Positions 1-8,724 of a stretch of 21,127 nt of DNA are shown here, piece by piece (the first letter of the stretch is position 1; the number at the start of each line of letters is the position of its first letter). A program made the position numbers and the translations under genes. The notes beneath the pieces were generated by a model, which saw only the letters and a program-made list of their open reading frames with translations, made no database searches and had not been told where the DNA came from. The stretch lies in the NCBI GenBank assembly GCA_937995835.1, contig CALKIV010000114.1, positions 1 through 21,127 on the forward strand. Direction: 5' to 3'. The DNA is from an uncultured Dysgonomonas sp. (GTDB lineage Bacteria; Bacteroidota; Bacteroidia; Bacteroidales; Dysgonomonadaceae).

Positions 1-88
1 AAAAGAAGGCTGACATATAAAAACATCCGACATACTTAACACTAACAAATCATATTGCAATCTAAGCAGATAAGATTATTTTACTATT

Positions 89-1030
89 ATGATTAAAAAA
101 ACATTCGATGTTGCAGTTATTTTAATAAACTTCAATTCAAGCAAGTATAGCATCAATTGCATTCAATCTATTATAAAACATACTACTAAAGATATTTCTT
201 ACCAAATAATAGTTATTGATAACTGTTCTGAAAAAGATGACTTTTTGGAGCTACAGGAATTTTGCAACCACTCAGACTTTCCAGACTTAACACTTTTCAG
301 AAGCAAGAGAAACTCCGGATTTGGAGGAGGAAATATGCAGGGAGTGCAATTTGCAAATGCCAAATATTTGGCATTTATAAATAATGACACTACCCTATGC
401 AATGACTGCTTTAGCATTCTGATGCAAGAGGTAGAAAAGAATCCTACAATAGGCGTTGCCACTGCACAAGCCTATAAGGAAGATGGAGAATTCTTAATTT
501 CTATAGACCACTTTGCGTCACTAACAAGAGAAATTTTAGGGCGAGATTTTTTAGAGCTGATAGATAAACAAAGATATCCTAAAAGGCATAAGCTATATTC
601 AGAACTAACTAAAGCTGAGTTCGTCTCTGGTGCTTTTATGTTTTTGAGAACAACTGATTTTTATGAGGCTGGAGGGTTCGACACAAACATCTTCCTCTAT
701 TACGAAGAAACAGACTTATGCAAAAGGCTACTTAAAAAACATAAGTATGCATATCTTGTACCAATGGCCAAATACATTCATGTGCATGGAGCTAGCACCA
801 GCACTACGAAATCATTGCTCATTAAGAAAGAATTGAAAATTTCTTTATTATATGTAATCAAGAAGCATTATGGCACACTACCCTACTTCATACTACTATC
901 CTTTCTAACCACCAAATACCTCTTCACCTCTATCGTAAAACCTCAATATTGGAGCTTTTTTGTCTTGATGCTATCTGGTGCTTCATTATCGAAATCACTA
1001 AAACAACAACAAAAGATAAGCAATTTATAA
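89..1030 (+). CDS. Glycosyltransferase family 2 (rhamnosyltransferase-like)
   Basis: Probable GT-A fold glycosyltransferase (313 aa) that moves a sugar from a nucleotide-sugar donor to a lipid-linked or saccharide acceptor at the inner face of the cytoplasmic membrane. Seen: N-terminal strand VAVILINFNSS, VIDN at residues 42-45, the RNSGFGGGN segment at 74-82 typical of the WbbL/rhamnosyltransferase branch, NND at 98-100 in the DxD position, SGAFMFLR at 180-187, and YYEETDLCKRL at 204-214 holding the acidic catalytic-base region. The last 50 residues are hydrophobic and may lie in the membrane. The ATG at 89 is the first start in frame and no good Shine-Dalgarno precedes it. Bases 1-88 could hold the 3' end of an earlier gene (a frame ends with TAA at 18-20), but this cannot be shown. 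Donor and acceptor are unknown. It converges with the next gene, overlapping it by 6 bp. Confidence 0.88.
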   Translation: MIKKTFDVAVILINFNSSKYSINCIQSIIKHTTKDISYQIIVIDNCSEKDDFLELQEFCNHSDFPDLTLFRSKRNSGFGGGNMQGVQFANAKYLAFINNDTTLCNDCFSILMQEVEKNPTIGVATAQAYKEDGEFLISIDHFASLTREILGRDFLELIDKQRYPKRHKLYSELTKAEFVSGAFMFLRTTDFYEAGGFDTNIFLYYEETDLCKRLLKKHKYAYLVPMAKYIHVHGASTSTTKSLLIKKELKISLLYVIKKHYGTLPYFILLSFLTTKYLFTSIVKPQYWSFFVLMLSGASLSKSLKQQQKISNL

Positions 1031-1810
1031 ATACTCGTTGATTCCACTCTCGCAGCGAGTGTTTTTTTCAGCAATTACTTTATTGAAGATTTCATCATTT
1101 AACCCCAATCGCTCTTTAGATGCCTCTCTGTGCCAGATATGATAAACAATAGCCGTATATCTCATGCGTTGAGAATAAAGACCACTATTGGTAAGCCTTG
1201 TAGCCAGATCGGAGTCCTCTCTACCCCAGCCTTCATATGAGTTGTCATAGCCATTGACAGCAATAAAGTCTGATTTCCAGTACGACATATTACACCCTCT
1301 CAGTTTTTTCGACAATGCCTTTTGGGGATTGTATAAATTTGCAAGCACACTACAATGAATGTTCCTCGTCCTGTTTTTTATCAATTTAGAAAACACTCCA
1401 AACTGCGTCACCTCTTTTTCAAAAAGCTCTTTCACTCCTTCCTCCAAAAGATTAACTCTCGAACCAAACAAGTATGTATTTGGTTTCGCCTTCAAAATAT
1501 GATCTTCAACAAATCTAGGATGAATCAAACAGTCTCCATCGGTTTGAATTATATAATCGGCTATCGTCTCAGATATTGCTTTATTTAAAATCCGACTTCG
1601 TCTAAATCCCTCATCTTCGTGCCAAATATGTTTTATTGGAGAAGATATCTTATCTCGGAAACTATCTATCACCTGCTTCGTGTCTTCGCGAGAACCATCA
1701 TCGGCGATCAAAATTTCATCAGGCATCACGGTTTGAGCTTGCACACTCTTTAGTACCAAATTTAGTGCTTCTGGCCAATTATACGTTGATATTAAAAGGG
1801 CTGTCTTCAT
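1025..1810 (-). CDS. Glycosyltransferase family 2 with C-terminal galactosyltransferase-type domain
   Basis: Probable sugar transferase for cell-surface polysaccharide or lipopolysaccharide core. From the chosen start (261 aa) it opens with MKTALLISTYNWPEAL, the usual N-terminus of this subfamily, then ADDGS at 36-40, the HEDEGFRRSRILNKAI acceptor-loop segment, TDGD at 90-93 (DxD metal/nucleotide site) and GWGREDSDLATRL, the signature of the glyco_transf_7C region. The frame is open back to an ATG at 1885, but the extra residues (an Asn/Phe/Lys-rich leader) match no family feature, and a TAATTTTG promoter -7 box lies inside that extension at 1861-1868. I therefore prefer the ATG at 1810; the ATG at 1822 is also possible. 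The stop codon lies inside the end of the facing glycosyltransferase gene, so there is no room for a terminator between them. Confidence 0.85.
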   Translation of the reverse strand: MKTALLISTYNWPEALNLVLKSVQAQTVMPDEILIADDGSREDTKQVIDSFRDKISSPIKHIWHEDEGFRRSRILNKAISETIADYIIQTDGDCLIHPRFVEDHILKAKPNTYLFGSRVNLLEEGVKELFEKEVTQFGVFSKLIKNRTRNIHCSVLANLYNPQKALSKKLRGCNMSYWKSDFIAVNGYDNSYEGWGREDSDLATRLTNSGLYSQRMRYTAIVYHIWHREASKERLGLNDEIFNKVIAEKNTRCESGINEYL

Positions 1811-1860
1811 TCCTAATAGCATTCTTTTTTTAGTTAAAAACTTCTTCCATAAAGGAAAAT

Positions 1861-1868
1861 CAAAATTA
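1861..1868 (-). promoter_or_regulatory. Candidate -7 box upstream of the minus-strand glycosyltransferase
   Basis: On the minus strand this reads TAATTTTG, a full match to the Bacteroidota -7 consensus TAnnTTTG. No clear TTTG -33 element lies 19-21 bases upstream, so it is only half a promoter. Transcription from here would begin downstream of the ATG at 1885, which fits a start at 1810 or 1822. Confidence 0.3.
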
Positions 1869-1885
1869 AGTATTTTTTCTGTCAT

Positions 1886-2296
1886 TAGACCTACTTAACT
1901 TTCATTATCAGAGTTCGAGAGTAGATTCTTTTAGCTGTTTTTTTGGAAACAAAGTTTCGAATAGAGAGTCTGAATACTATCTCAATGTATTCTAAAATTT
2001 ATTTTATTCCTTTCCCTCTTTGCATTATTCATTTTTATTTGAATAATTTTATAGCTCTTTTGTCTTTCCTTCTAAAAACGAAGGCAAAAAAGTAGAACAA
2101 CAATCAACTGTTAAAGGATGGCTAAGACTTTCAGAACGGGTTGATCAGAGATCAATCTGTAGACACTCAAAATATATACATTTTTTAAAGCAAACTTTGT
2201 TAAAGCAGAGGGAGTTTGCATCAAAATATCCTTTTATTTGCTTAACTAGTAAGAGTAAAACTTGATAAGCAAATTACAGTAAAATAACGAACATTA
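1886..2296. other. Gene-free divergent intergenic region with inverted repeats
   Basis: No gene with a credible start is seen between the minus-strand glycosyltransferase and murF-alr. The left part is T-rich. The right part holds a short inverted repeat (TTGATC 2141-2146, loop AGA, GATCAA 2150-2155) and a second one (GCAAACT 2190-2196 with AGTTTGC 2213-2219). A plus-strand frame stays open from 2047 to a TGA near 2265 without any ATG. The murF-alr promoter must lie here; the best candidate is poor (TTTG at 2237-2240, AAAACTTG at 2257-2264, spacing only 16). The stretch could be a gene relic, an interspersed repeat or a leader RNA; nothing decides between these. Confidence 0.5.
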
Positions 2297-2299
2297 GTG

Positions 2300-4774
2300 A
2301 TGAAATATTCTATCCAAGAAATAGCCAAAATACTAAATATCAAACAGCAAATCTTCAGCGATGCTGCATCCATTAGCATCTTGCTGACTGATAGCCGATT
2401 GATCTCCACCCCCGAAGAATCTTTATTCTTCGCCTTGGTGACTAAAAATAATGATGGACACAAGTTTGTGAAAGACTTGTATGAACAAGGTGTAAGAAAT
2501 TTTGTAGTAAGCAAAATGTTACCCGAATGGACAAACCTTCAAAATGCTAATTTCTTAAAAGTGGCCGATACACTAGCGGCTCTGCAAAAAATAACAGCAC
2601 AGCATCGCAAAAAATTTGACATCCCTGTGATAGGGATAACAGGAAGTAATGGAAAAACAATCGTCAAAGAATGGCTATACCAAGTTCTTTATGATAGATT
2701 TAATATTACACATTCGCCACGAAGCTACAATTCGCAGATAGGAGTTCCCCTATCTGTATGGCAAATGAACGAGAAAACAACTCTAGGCATCTTTGAAGCC
2801 GGAATATCACAGGTGGAAGAAATGTCGAAATTGGAGCATGTGATCAACCCCACTATTGGAATATTTACCAATCTGGGACAAGCTCATCAAGAGGGCTTTA
2901 AATCTATGAAAGAGAAATGTCTTGAGAAGCTTGATCTTTTCATCCACTGCGATGTTATCATCTGCGAAGAAGAGAATAAGCTTTTGGACGAATGCATGGA
3001 AATTGCTTGCCTTTCGCACAAACGCTTAACGTGGTCTCGAAAGGGGAACGACGATAGTCCTGTACACATCCTGAAAATAGAAACCGGAGAACAAAGCACC
3101 CTTATTCACTATTCTGTTCTAGGTATGCCTTCGCAAATGGAAATACCATTCACAGATTCGGCTTCTGTGGAGAATGCTATTCAAGTGTTAGCTACGTGCG
3201 TTTTCTTACATGTTCCACTTAGTGAGGTCAACGAAAAAATGAAAAAATTGGAACCCGTGGCGATGCGATTGGATGTGCGCAACGGTAAAAATAATTGCAC
3301 CATTATCAATGACTCGTACAACTCGGATATCAATTCCCTAACTATAGCCTTAGACTTCTTGGCTCAAAGGGCCACAAATCAGTCACAAAGGAAAGCGATT
3401 ATCCTATCTGATATTCCTCAGTCAGGAATCCCTGCCAGAGATTTATACTATTTAGCAGCCAATCTTCTGAACAACAAAAAAATAGACATGTTGATAGGAA
3501 TAGGCAAGGAGCTTTCTGAAAACAAAGATCTCTTTAAGGAAATAGATGCCCATTTCTACCCTACCACAGATGATTTTATTGAATCCGGACTCTGTAAATC
3601 GTTCTCTGATATGTGTATCCTACTAAAAGGAGCACGCGACTTTTCTTTCGAGGATATCAATAAACTTTTAGAGGATAAAACTCACGAGACTGTTCTAAAT
3701 GTAAATCTAGATGCCATCGTTCATAACTTCAACTTTTACAGATCGAAACTAAAGCCTGAAACAAAAATGATCTGTATGCTAAAGGCTAATGCTTATGGCT
3801 CAGGTTCGTCTGAAATAGCTAAAACCTTACAATATCACAAAGCAGACTACCTTGCCGTGGCTGTAGCAGAAGAGGGTGTCAATATCCGAAAAGATGGGAT
3901 AAGAATTCCTATCATCGTTCTCAACTCTGAAGTGGGTGGCTTTGACGAACTTTCGGCTAACGACTTAGAACCGGAGGTTTACAATTTTAGAATTCTGGAA
4001 GCTTTTATCAAAGAAGCAAAAAAACGAGGAATAAACAACTACCCCATTCACATCAAGCTAGATACCGGCATGCATCGCCTTGGTTTCACAGAGGAAGACA
4101 TACCAAGATTGACTGAGATTATTAATAATCAATCAGGCTTACGTGTTGCCTCCATATTTTCTCATTTAGCAGCAAGCGAAAGTTGGGATTTTGATGATTT
4201 TACAACAGATCAGATAGCTACTTTCAAGAGGATGTCTTCACAGATAGAAACCAAACTGCATTATCCAGTAATGAAGCATATCCTCAATTCTGCCGGAATC
4301 GAACGCTTCCCTGAACACCAAATGGACATGGTTCGCTTAGGCATTGGACTATATGGAGTGAGTGCCAGTGGATTGGATGGATTGAAAAATGTACATACGT
4401 TAAAAACAACAGTACTGCAAATAAAGCAAATAAAAGCAGGTGAAACTGTGGGCTATGGACGTAAAGGCGTGATCACAAAAGACACCACTATCGCCACCAT
4501 TCGTATCGGTTATGCTGATGGGCTAAGCAAACGCTTTGGCAATGGGACATGTTCGGTGATCGTCAATGGTCATGAGGCTCCCTTTGTGGGCAATATCTGC
4601 ATGGACTTGAGCATGATTGACATCACAGGTATAGATGTAAAGGAAGGCGACTCTGTCCTAATTTTTGGAGAGGAAATGTCTGTTGTTGATCTTGCTAAGA
4701 AGATCGACACTATACCGTATGAGATTTTGACCTCTATCTCTCCACGTGTGAAGCATATTTATTATAAAGAATAA
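2300..4774 (+). CDS. murF-alr: Bifunctional MurF / alanine racemase fusion
   Basis: A cytoplasmic protein of 824 aa with two parts. The N-terminal ~455 residues are MurF-like: the ATP-binding P-loop GITGSNGKT at 112-120, the NSQIGVPLSVW segment, FEAGISQVEEM, NLGQAHQEGF and the C-terminal-domain segment NDSYNSD. MurF adds D-Ala-D-Ala to UDP-MurNAc-tripeptide. The C-terminal ~365 residues are a full PLP alanine racemase: KANAYG with the PLP lysine K495, KLDTGMHRLGF, the phosphate-binding MVRLGIGLYG, catalytic tyrosine Y738 in IGYADG, and CMD at 767-769. The racemase makes D-Ala, the precursor of the D-Ala-D-Ala used by the MurF half. This fusion is typical of Bacteroidota. A GTG at 2297 directly precedes the ATG; I chose the ATG. 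The residues normally needed in both halves appear present, so both activities are expected. Confidence 0.95.
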   Translation: MKYSIQEIAKILNIKQQIFSDAASISILLTDSRLISTPEESLFFALVTKNNDGHKFVKDLYEQGVRNFVVSKMLPEWTNLQNANFLKVADTLAALQKITAQHRKKFDIPVIGITGSNGKTIVKEWLYQVLYDRFNITHSPRSYNSQIGVPLSVWQMNEKTTLGIFEAGISQVEEMSKLEHVINPTIGIFTNLGQAHQEGFKSMKEKCLEKLDLFIHCDVIICEEENKLLDECMEIACLSHKRLTWSRKGNDDSPVHILKIETGEQSTLIHYSVLGMPSQMEIPFTDSASVENAIQVLATCVFLHVPLSEVNEKMKKLEPVAMRLDVRNGKNNCTIINDSYNSDINSLTIALDFLAQRATNQSQRKAIILSDIPQSGIPARDLYYLAANLLNNKKIDMLIGIGKELSENKDLFKEIDAHFYPTTDDFIESGLCKSFSDMCILLKGARDFSFEDINKLLEDKTHETVLNVNLDAIVHNFNFYRSKLKPETKMICMLKANAYGSGSSEIAKTLQYHKADYLAVAVAEEGVNIRKDGIRIPIIVLNSEVGGFDELSANDLEPEVYNFRILEAFIKEAKKRGINNYPIHIKLDTGMHRLGFTEEDIPRLTEIINNQSGLRVASIFSHLAASESWDFDDFTTDQIATFKRMSSQIETKLHYPVMKHILNSAGIERFPEHQMDMVRLGIGLYGVSASGLDGLKNVHTLKTTVLQIKQIKAGETVGYGRKGVITKDTTIATIRIGYADGLSKRFGNGTCSVIVNGHEAPFVGNICMDLSMIDITGIDVKEGDSVLIFGEEMSVVDLAKKIDTIPYEILTSISPRVKHIYYKE

Positions 4775-4780
4775 AACATT

Positions 4781-5371
4781 TTGAAAAAAGCATTACTCCT
4801 ATTTTTGATCTTAAGTCCACTTCTTGCATTCTCGCAAAGCAGAGAAATTGCCGAGAAATTGACAGTATATCAAGAAAATAAAATGTACGAGCTTGATAGC
4901 AATAGAGTTGTAGTTTCAGCCATATTAAAAGGAATAAAAGGCTCAAAAGATGATTTATATGAAAAAGCAAAAGACTATATTGCAGAAGTTTACAGCGATC
5001 ACAATTCAGAGCTGAAAATTGATAATAAAATTGACGGCATTTTGGAGGTAGAAAGCGTCTCCTTTTCCTTTTTTTCATATACTGCAAAGGATACAATTCC
5101 TGTTGCTTATCATGTATTTTACACCATGAGAGTAACTATAAAAGACGGTACATTACATATCACTTGCTCTGCCAAGGATTGGATTACAGAGTGGAGCACC
5201 ATCGGATTTGGGCATAAAGTTGATAGAAGTTTTATTATAGACTGTGTCCCTATAGGAACCAAAAAAGTTTTTGCTGATGAAAATAAAACAGCTGAGGCTT
5301 TTTTAGCATTGGTGGATACTATGCACACTTCCATTGGAGATCTGAAAAGAGTGATGCTGAGCGAACAATAA
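4781..5371 (+). CDS. Exported DUF4468 domain protein
   Basis: A protein of 196 aa with a signal peptide (MKKALLLFLILSPLLAFSQS, probable cleavage near residue 19), so it should be periplasmic or attached to the outer membrane. The mature part (ILKGIKGSKDDLYEKAKDYIAEVY, then IDNKIDGILEVES, then a YTMRVTIKDGTLHIT strand) resembles DUF4468, a family with a TBP-like fold common in Bacteroidota and of unknown function. The only start that leaves a complete signal peptide is TTG at 4781, a rare start codon. It begins 6 bp after the murF-alr stop and is therefore probably co-transcribed with it. Family membership is by eye. Confidence 0.75.
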   Translation: MKKALLLFLILSPLLAFSQSREIAEKLTVYQENKMYELDSNRVVVSAILKGIKGSKDDLYEKAKDYIAEVYSDHNSELKIDNKIDGILEVESVSFSFFSYTAKDTIPVAYHVFYTMRVTIKDGTLHITCSAKDWITEWSTIGFGHKVDRSFIIDCVPIGTKKVFADENKTAEAFLALVDTMHTSIGDLKRVMLSEQ

Positions 5372-5382
5372 AAGTAATATAC

Positions 5383-5399
5383 AATAGCTTCTATTTTTT
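5383..5399 (+). terminator. Weak possible terminator after the murF-alr/DUF4468 operon
   Basis: A short stem AATAG/CTATT with a CTT loop is followed by four more T residues on the plus strand, in the 34 bp between two convergent genes. The position suits a terminator but the stem is only 5 AT-rich pairs. Confidence 0.25.
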
Positions 5400-5405
5400 A
5401 GTTAC

Positions 5406-6236
5406 TCAAAAAGTCATTCTGAAAGAGAGGAATGTTTTTTGCCCCATCAGATTGGTGATTGGGAAATTGACTTGCCATTTCTCCATATTGGGTTCATGCC
5501 TATCTGTATGAAATACTAATGCCATGACCTCGGTAACCGGATCCATCAAGAAGACAAGAAGCTTCCCTATTATTCTACAATTTAGCACCCTATAGTCTCT
5601 TGCCACAATATCTCTTTTTGCTAGATAAAAGCCTTCCCCCATCAAGCCCCCAATCAAAGGTGTAGACAACAAGTCTTGAATGGATGGTCGCTCAGCGAAA
5701 GCCTCAAGCCCAAACTCCCATATAAAAGTGGAAACAAAAGACACGTAAAGCAATGATCTCCAAGCGTTGTAGCCAGCAGAACGAGCAGCCATATAATACA
5801 CAGCCCCTGAATAGGGATGCAAAATCCAATTAACCACAAAGCCATCTTTATCCACAACAGGCCCTTGCTTCACATTATTGAACCATCGTTCAAAAATATT
5901 TTTCCCCTTTGCTTCATTCCAGTTGGTCATATCCTCCGGCAACATCATCATTACACCCGTAGCCATCAACATCCCTCCTAAAATTCCTTTAGAATTATCT
6001 ATTAATTGTTTTCGATTAGGATAATTACCCTTCAATGAATATTCCATATCGTAGATGCTACGCAACTGCAAACTATCCGCCATTGCTTCTGCTCTAACAG
6101 AAACAAGCGAATCGATAATCAAACTATCTAAACCTATCTTGAAAGAAGAAGGTGCCTCATTTGCTCTTAAACGCGATGAACTAAAGACAAAGCTTATAAC
6201 AATCAAAATAGGGAGTATCTTAACTTTTGACATCAT
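5406..6236 (-). CDS. DUF3943 domain protein, exported or membrane-associated
   Basis: A protein of 276 aa with an N-terminal signal sequence (hydrophobic KILPILIVISFVFSSS, ending around residue 25). The central part has the conserved features I associate with DUF3943: VVNWILHPYSGAVYYMAARS, then EFGLEAFAERPSIQDLLSTPLIGGLMGE. It has hydrophobic stretches around residues 75-90, 140-175 and near 225-240, and ends in a strand-like, aromatic-rich tail closing with Phe, so it is probably an envelope protein. Function is unknown. Two ATG codons in tandem (6236 and 6233) make the start uncertain by one residue. It stands alone: a terminator at 6341-6381 separates it from the upstream HIT gene, and it converges with the DUF4468 gene. 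Confidence 0.75.
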   Translation of the reverse strand: MMSKVKILPILIVISFVFSSSRLRANEAPSSFKIGLDSLIIDSLVSVRAEAMADSLQLRSIYDMEYSLKGNYPNRKQLIDNSKGILGGMLMATGVMMMLPEDMTNWNEAKGKNIFERWFNNVKQGPVVDKDGFVVNWILHPYSGAVYYMAARSAGYNAWRSLLYVSFVSTFIWEFGLEAFAERPSIQDLLSTPLIGGLMGEGFYLAKRDIVARDYRVLNCRIIGKLLVFLMDPVTEVMALVFHTDRHEPNMEKWQVNFPITNLMGQKTFLSFRMTF

Positions 6237-6340
6237 ACAATGTTATTTTCTGAGTAAAAACTCTTGATTAAAAAAATATAAGCGTATAGATTCTATTATA
6301 AATTTAAATAAAAAATTACAGAAAGCCCATAGTACATCAA

Positions 6341-6381
6341 ATAAAAAAGGCTCTCTCATCTACAAGAATGAAAGAGCCTTT
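6341..6381 (-). terminator. Rho-independent terminator of the ispG-HIT unit
   Basis: A 14-bp stem with one mismatch (6346-6359 pairs with 6368-6381, AAAGGCTCT against AGAGCCTTT at the base) has an 8-base loop. Read on the minus strand it is followed by TTTTTTATTT, a good U-tract, and lies 25 bp beyond the stop codon of the HIT gene. Confidence 0.75.
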
Positions 6382-6406
6382 ATCAGCTTTCAGCTACTGA
6401 GCAGAA

Positions 6407-6832
6407 TCAAAGATTTGCCTTCACAGCATCAATCAATTTTTGATATTCGTCATCCGAAAGATATACTTTTCCTGGATTCATTTGAAACACCCCTCCATAA
6501 TCAGGTCCATCAACGTACTTTGGCGCTAGATGAAAGTGTAGGTGAGACAACTTATCAGAATAAGCACCATAGTTGATCTTTTCTGGTTTAAATGCTCTAT
6601 CCATCGCTCTGGTCACTCGAGCCACATCTGCCATAAAGGCATTTCTATCTGCATCAGAAAGCTCAAATAGATCGTTTACATGATCTTTATATGCTACAAG
6701 GCAACGCCCACGATAAGTTTGTTCTTTGAATAAGAAAACTCTTGAAACACTCAACTCTGCTATCTCAATCATCAAACTATGCAACGTGTCATTATTTTGA
6801 CAATAGAGACATTCTTTAGGATCACTTTTCAT
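6407..6832 (-). CDS. HIT family protein (histidine-triad nucleotide-binding hydrolase)
   Basis: A cytoplasmic protein of 141 aa, the usual size for the family. HIT proteins hydrolyse or transfer nucleotide-phosphate groups on substrates such as AMP-lysine, AMP-NH2 or dinucleoside polyphosphates. The triad reads SHLHFHLAPK with H97, H99 and H101, preceded by NYGAYSDKL as in HIT enzymes. An N-terminal CLYC (C8, C11) suggests half of a zinc site, found in part of the family. It begins 41 bp after the ispG stop on the same strand with no terminator between, so the two are probably one transcript. The exact substrate cannot be read. Confidence 0.9.
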   Translation of the reverse strand: MKSDPKECLYCQNNDTLHSLMIEIAELSVSRVFLFKEQTYRGRCLVAYKDHVNDLFELSDADRNAFMADVARVTRAMDRAFKPEKINYGAYSDKLSHLHFHLAPKYVDGPDYGGVFQMNPGKVYLSDDEYQKLIDAVKANL

Positions 6833-6873
6833 GTTTATTATATTTTTATTGTAATGTGTAATAAAATTGTCGT

Positions 6874-8724
6874 TTACTCCGCTTCCGGCTCCACCCAGTC
6901 GCCATGTGCTCTAATCAGCTCGATCAGTTTGCCAACAGCCTCCTCTGTAGGAATATTCTTTTCCACACACTCTTTCTTCTTGTAGAGCGAAACTTTGCCT
7001 TTCTCAGCACCTACATAGCCATAATCAGCATCAGCCATTTCACCTGGTCCGTTGACGATACAACCCATGATACCAATTTTCAGGTGTGTCAAATGCGATG
7101 TTTCCTTTTTAATGCTAGCAACAGTCGTTTGCAGATCAAAAAGCGTGCGCCCACAGCTAGGACAAGAAATATATTCGGTCTTACTTGTACGCATACGTGA
7201 AGCCTGCAAAATGCCAAACATATACTTGTCTAGGCTCTTCTGCATGATGTTTCCTTCATTTTTAAGCATCACACCATTACCAAAACCATCGAGCAGAACT
7301 GCCCCAAAATCGGCTGCAGCTTTTATTTGAATGTCCTCGTCCTGATTTTCGTGATAACTTCGAGTTAACACCACGGGTGTATCACAATGATTATTGAGTA
7401 AAGTGTGGATAAATGCTCGTTGCTCGCCTACTCCATTGATATGATCAGTTTTCAAAAGAATAACGATTGATTTGTCTTTCACCAAAACAGACAACACTTC
7501 TTTTGAAAGTTCGGGATAAGATAATTCTACAAATTTCACCTTTGCATCGACAGAATCAATCCTTTTCAGATCTTCTACTCTAAACAATGGATAAGTCTTA
7601 GATTCGTCATTATATCCCTTTACATCGACAATAATAGGAATAGATCGTGGTGCCTTTTCGGGCAACGACTCTCCCACATAAATGTAATCAGGCATAAAGT
7701 GAACATCAAACTCAAAGTTTCCTTTTGTACGATCAGAAATAACAATCGGCAGATTATCTCCTCCAATATTCTCTACTGAATAAGTGTTTCTCTTGTCTAC
7801 AGAAAGCAGATCGAACTCTTTGTTTAATTCTGCCTTTATTTCGGGATGATTGACCCTCTCACTGATATAGCTTACAAGTTTCTTAGCTACAGGTATTTCA
7901 AACTCCGGATCTTCACTCAAAGATACTCTGATTGTATCTCCGATTCCATCGGACAATAGAGTTCCTATACCAACAGCAGACTTGATGCGCCCATCTTCAC
8001 CGTCACCAGCTTCAGTAACGCCTAGATGTAGAGGAAAACTTAGCCCCTCCTTGTTCATACGTTCGATCAACATGCGTACGCTTTGGGTCATTACTATCGT
8101 ATTCGACGTTTTCATCGATATAACAATGTCTTTAAAGTCATTCTCGATGAATACGTGAAGAAATTCCATACACGATTCCACCATTCCTTCGGGAGTATCA
8201 CCATATCGGCTCATTATTCTGTCGGAAAGCGAACCATGGTTGACCCCAATACGGATAGCAGTTTTATTTTCCTTGCAGATAGCAATAAGGGGAATCAGTT
8301 TTTGCCTTATTTTTTCTATTTCTTGTGCATATTCTTCATCCGTATAGTCGAAAACAGCGAAGGTTTTCACTCTGTCAACAAAGTTTCCCGGATTGATTCG
8401 CACTTTTTCCACATGCTTCGCTGCAGCTTCTGCTGCACGAGGATTGAAGTGAATGTCAGCAATCAGAGGTACGTTATACCCTTTTGTTCTTACAGCCTCG
8501 TGGATGTTCTTTAGATTTTCAGCCTCTCTAACGCCTTGAGCTGTCAAACGAACATAAGCGCCTCCTGCATCTACAATCTTGATGATCTGCTCCACACTGG
8601 CCTCCGTGTCGTTTGTATTAGTATTTGTCATAGACTGCACACGTATCGGATTATCCCCACCCAACGGGAGATTTCCGATATTAGTCACCGACGTTTTTCT
8701 CCTTTTATAATTGAAATAACTCAT
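6874..8724 (-). CDS. ispG: 4-hydroxy-3-methylbut-2-enyl diphosphate synthase, long type
   Basis: IspG (GcpE) converts 2-C-methyl-D-erythritol 2,4-cyclodiphosphate to HMBPP in the MEP isoprenoid pathway, using a [4Fe-4S] cluster. The N-terminal TIM barrel begins at GGDNPIRVQSMTNT and includes VRINPGNF and IRIGVNHGSLSDR; the C-terminal ferredoxin/sulfite-reductase-like domain carries the cluster ligands C521 and C524 (CPSCGR), C555 (GCIVNGPGE) and E562. At 616 aa it is far longer than E. coli IspG (about 370 aa), because of an extra domain of roughly 200 residues between barrel and cluster domain (about residues 290-500). This is the three-domain type known from Bacteroidota, Chlamydiae and plants. 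The ATG start is unambiguous. Followed by the HIT gene. Confidence 0.95.
   Translation of the reverse strand: MSYFNYKRRKTSVTNIGNLPLGGDNPIRVQSMTNTNTNDTEASVEQIIKIVDAGGAYVRLTAQGVREAENLKNIHEAVRTKGYNVPLIADIHFNPRAAEAAAKHVEKVRINPGNFVDRVKTFAVFDYTDEEYAQEIEKIRQKLIPLIAICKENKTAIRIGVNHGSLSDRIMSRYGDTPEGMVESCMEFLHVFIENDFKDIVISMKTSNTIVMTQSVRMLIERMNKEGLSFPLHLGVTEAGDGEDGRIKSAVGIGTLLSDGIGDTIRVSLSEDPEFEIPVAKKLVSYISERVNHPEIKAELNKEFDLLSVDKRNTYSVENIGGDNLPIVISDRTKGNFEFDVHFMPDYIYVGESLPEKAPRSIPIIVDVKGYNDESKTYPLFRVEDLKRIDSVDAKVKFVELSYPELSKEVLSVLVKDKSIVILLKTDHINGVGEQRAFIHTLLNNHCDTPVVLTRSYHENQDEDIQIKAAADFGAVLLDGFGNGVMLKNEGNIMQKSLDKYMFGILQASRMRTSKTEYISCPSCGRTLFDLQTTVASIKKETSHLTHLKIGIMGCIVNGPGEMADADYGYVGAEKGKVSLYKKKECVEKNIPTEEAVGKLIELIRAHGDWVEPEAE

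Noticed and set aside
2297..2299. GTG start for murF-alr
   Set aside because: An ATG follows at once and Bacteroidota prefer ATG; the difference is one residue.
4734..5096. 120-codon minus-strand open frame
   Set aside because: Antisense to the end of murF-alr and the signal peptide region of the DUF4468 gene; no domain.
8083..8514. 143-codon plus-strand open frame
   Set aside because: Wholly antisense to the TIM-barrel part of ispG and without recognisable motifs.
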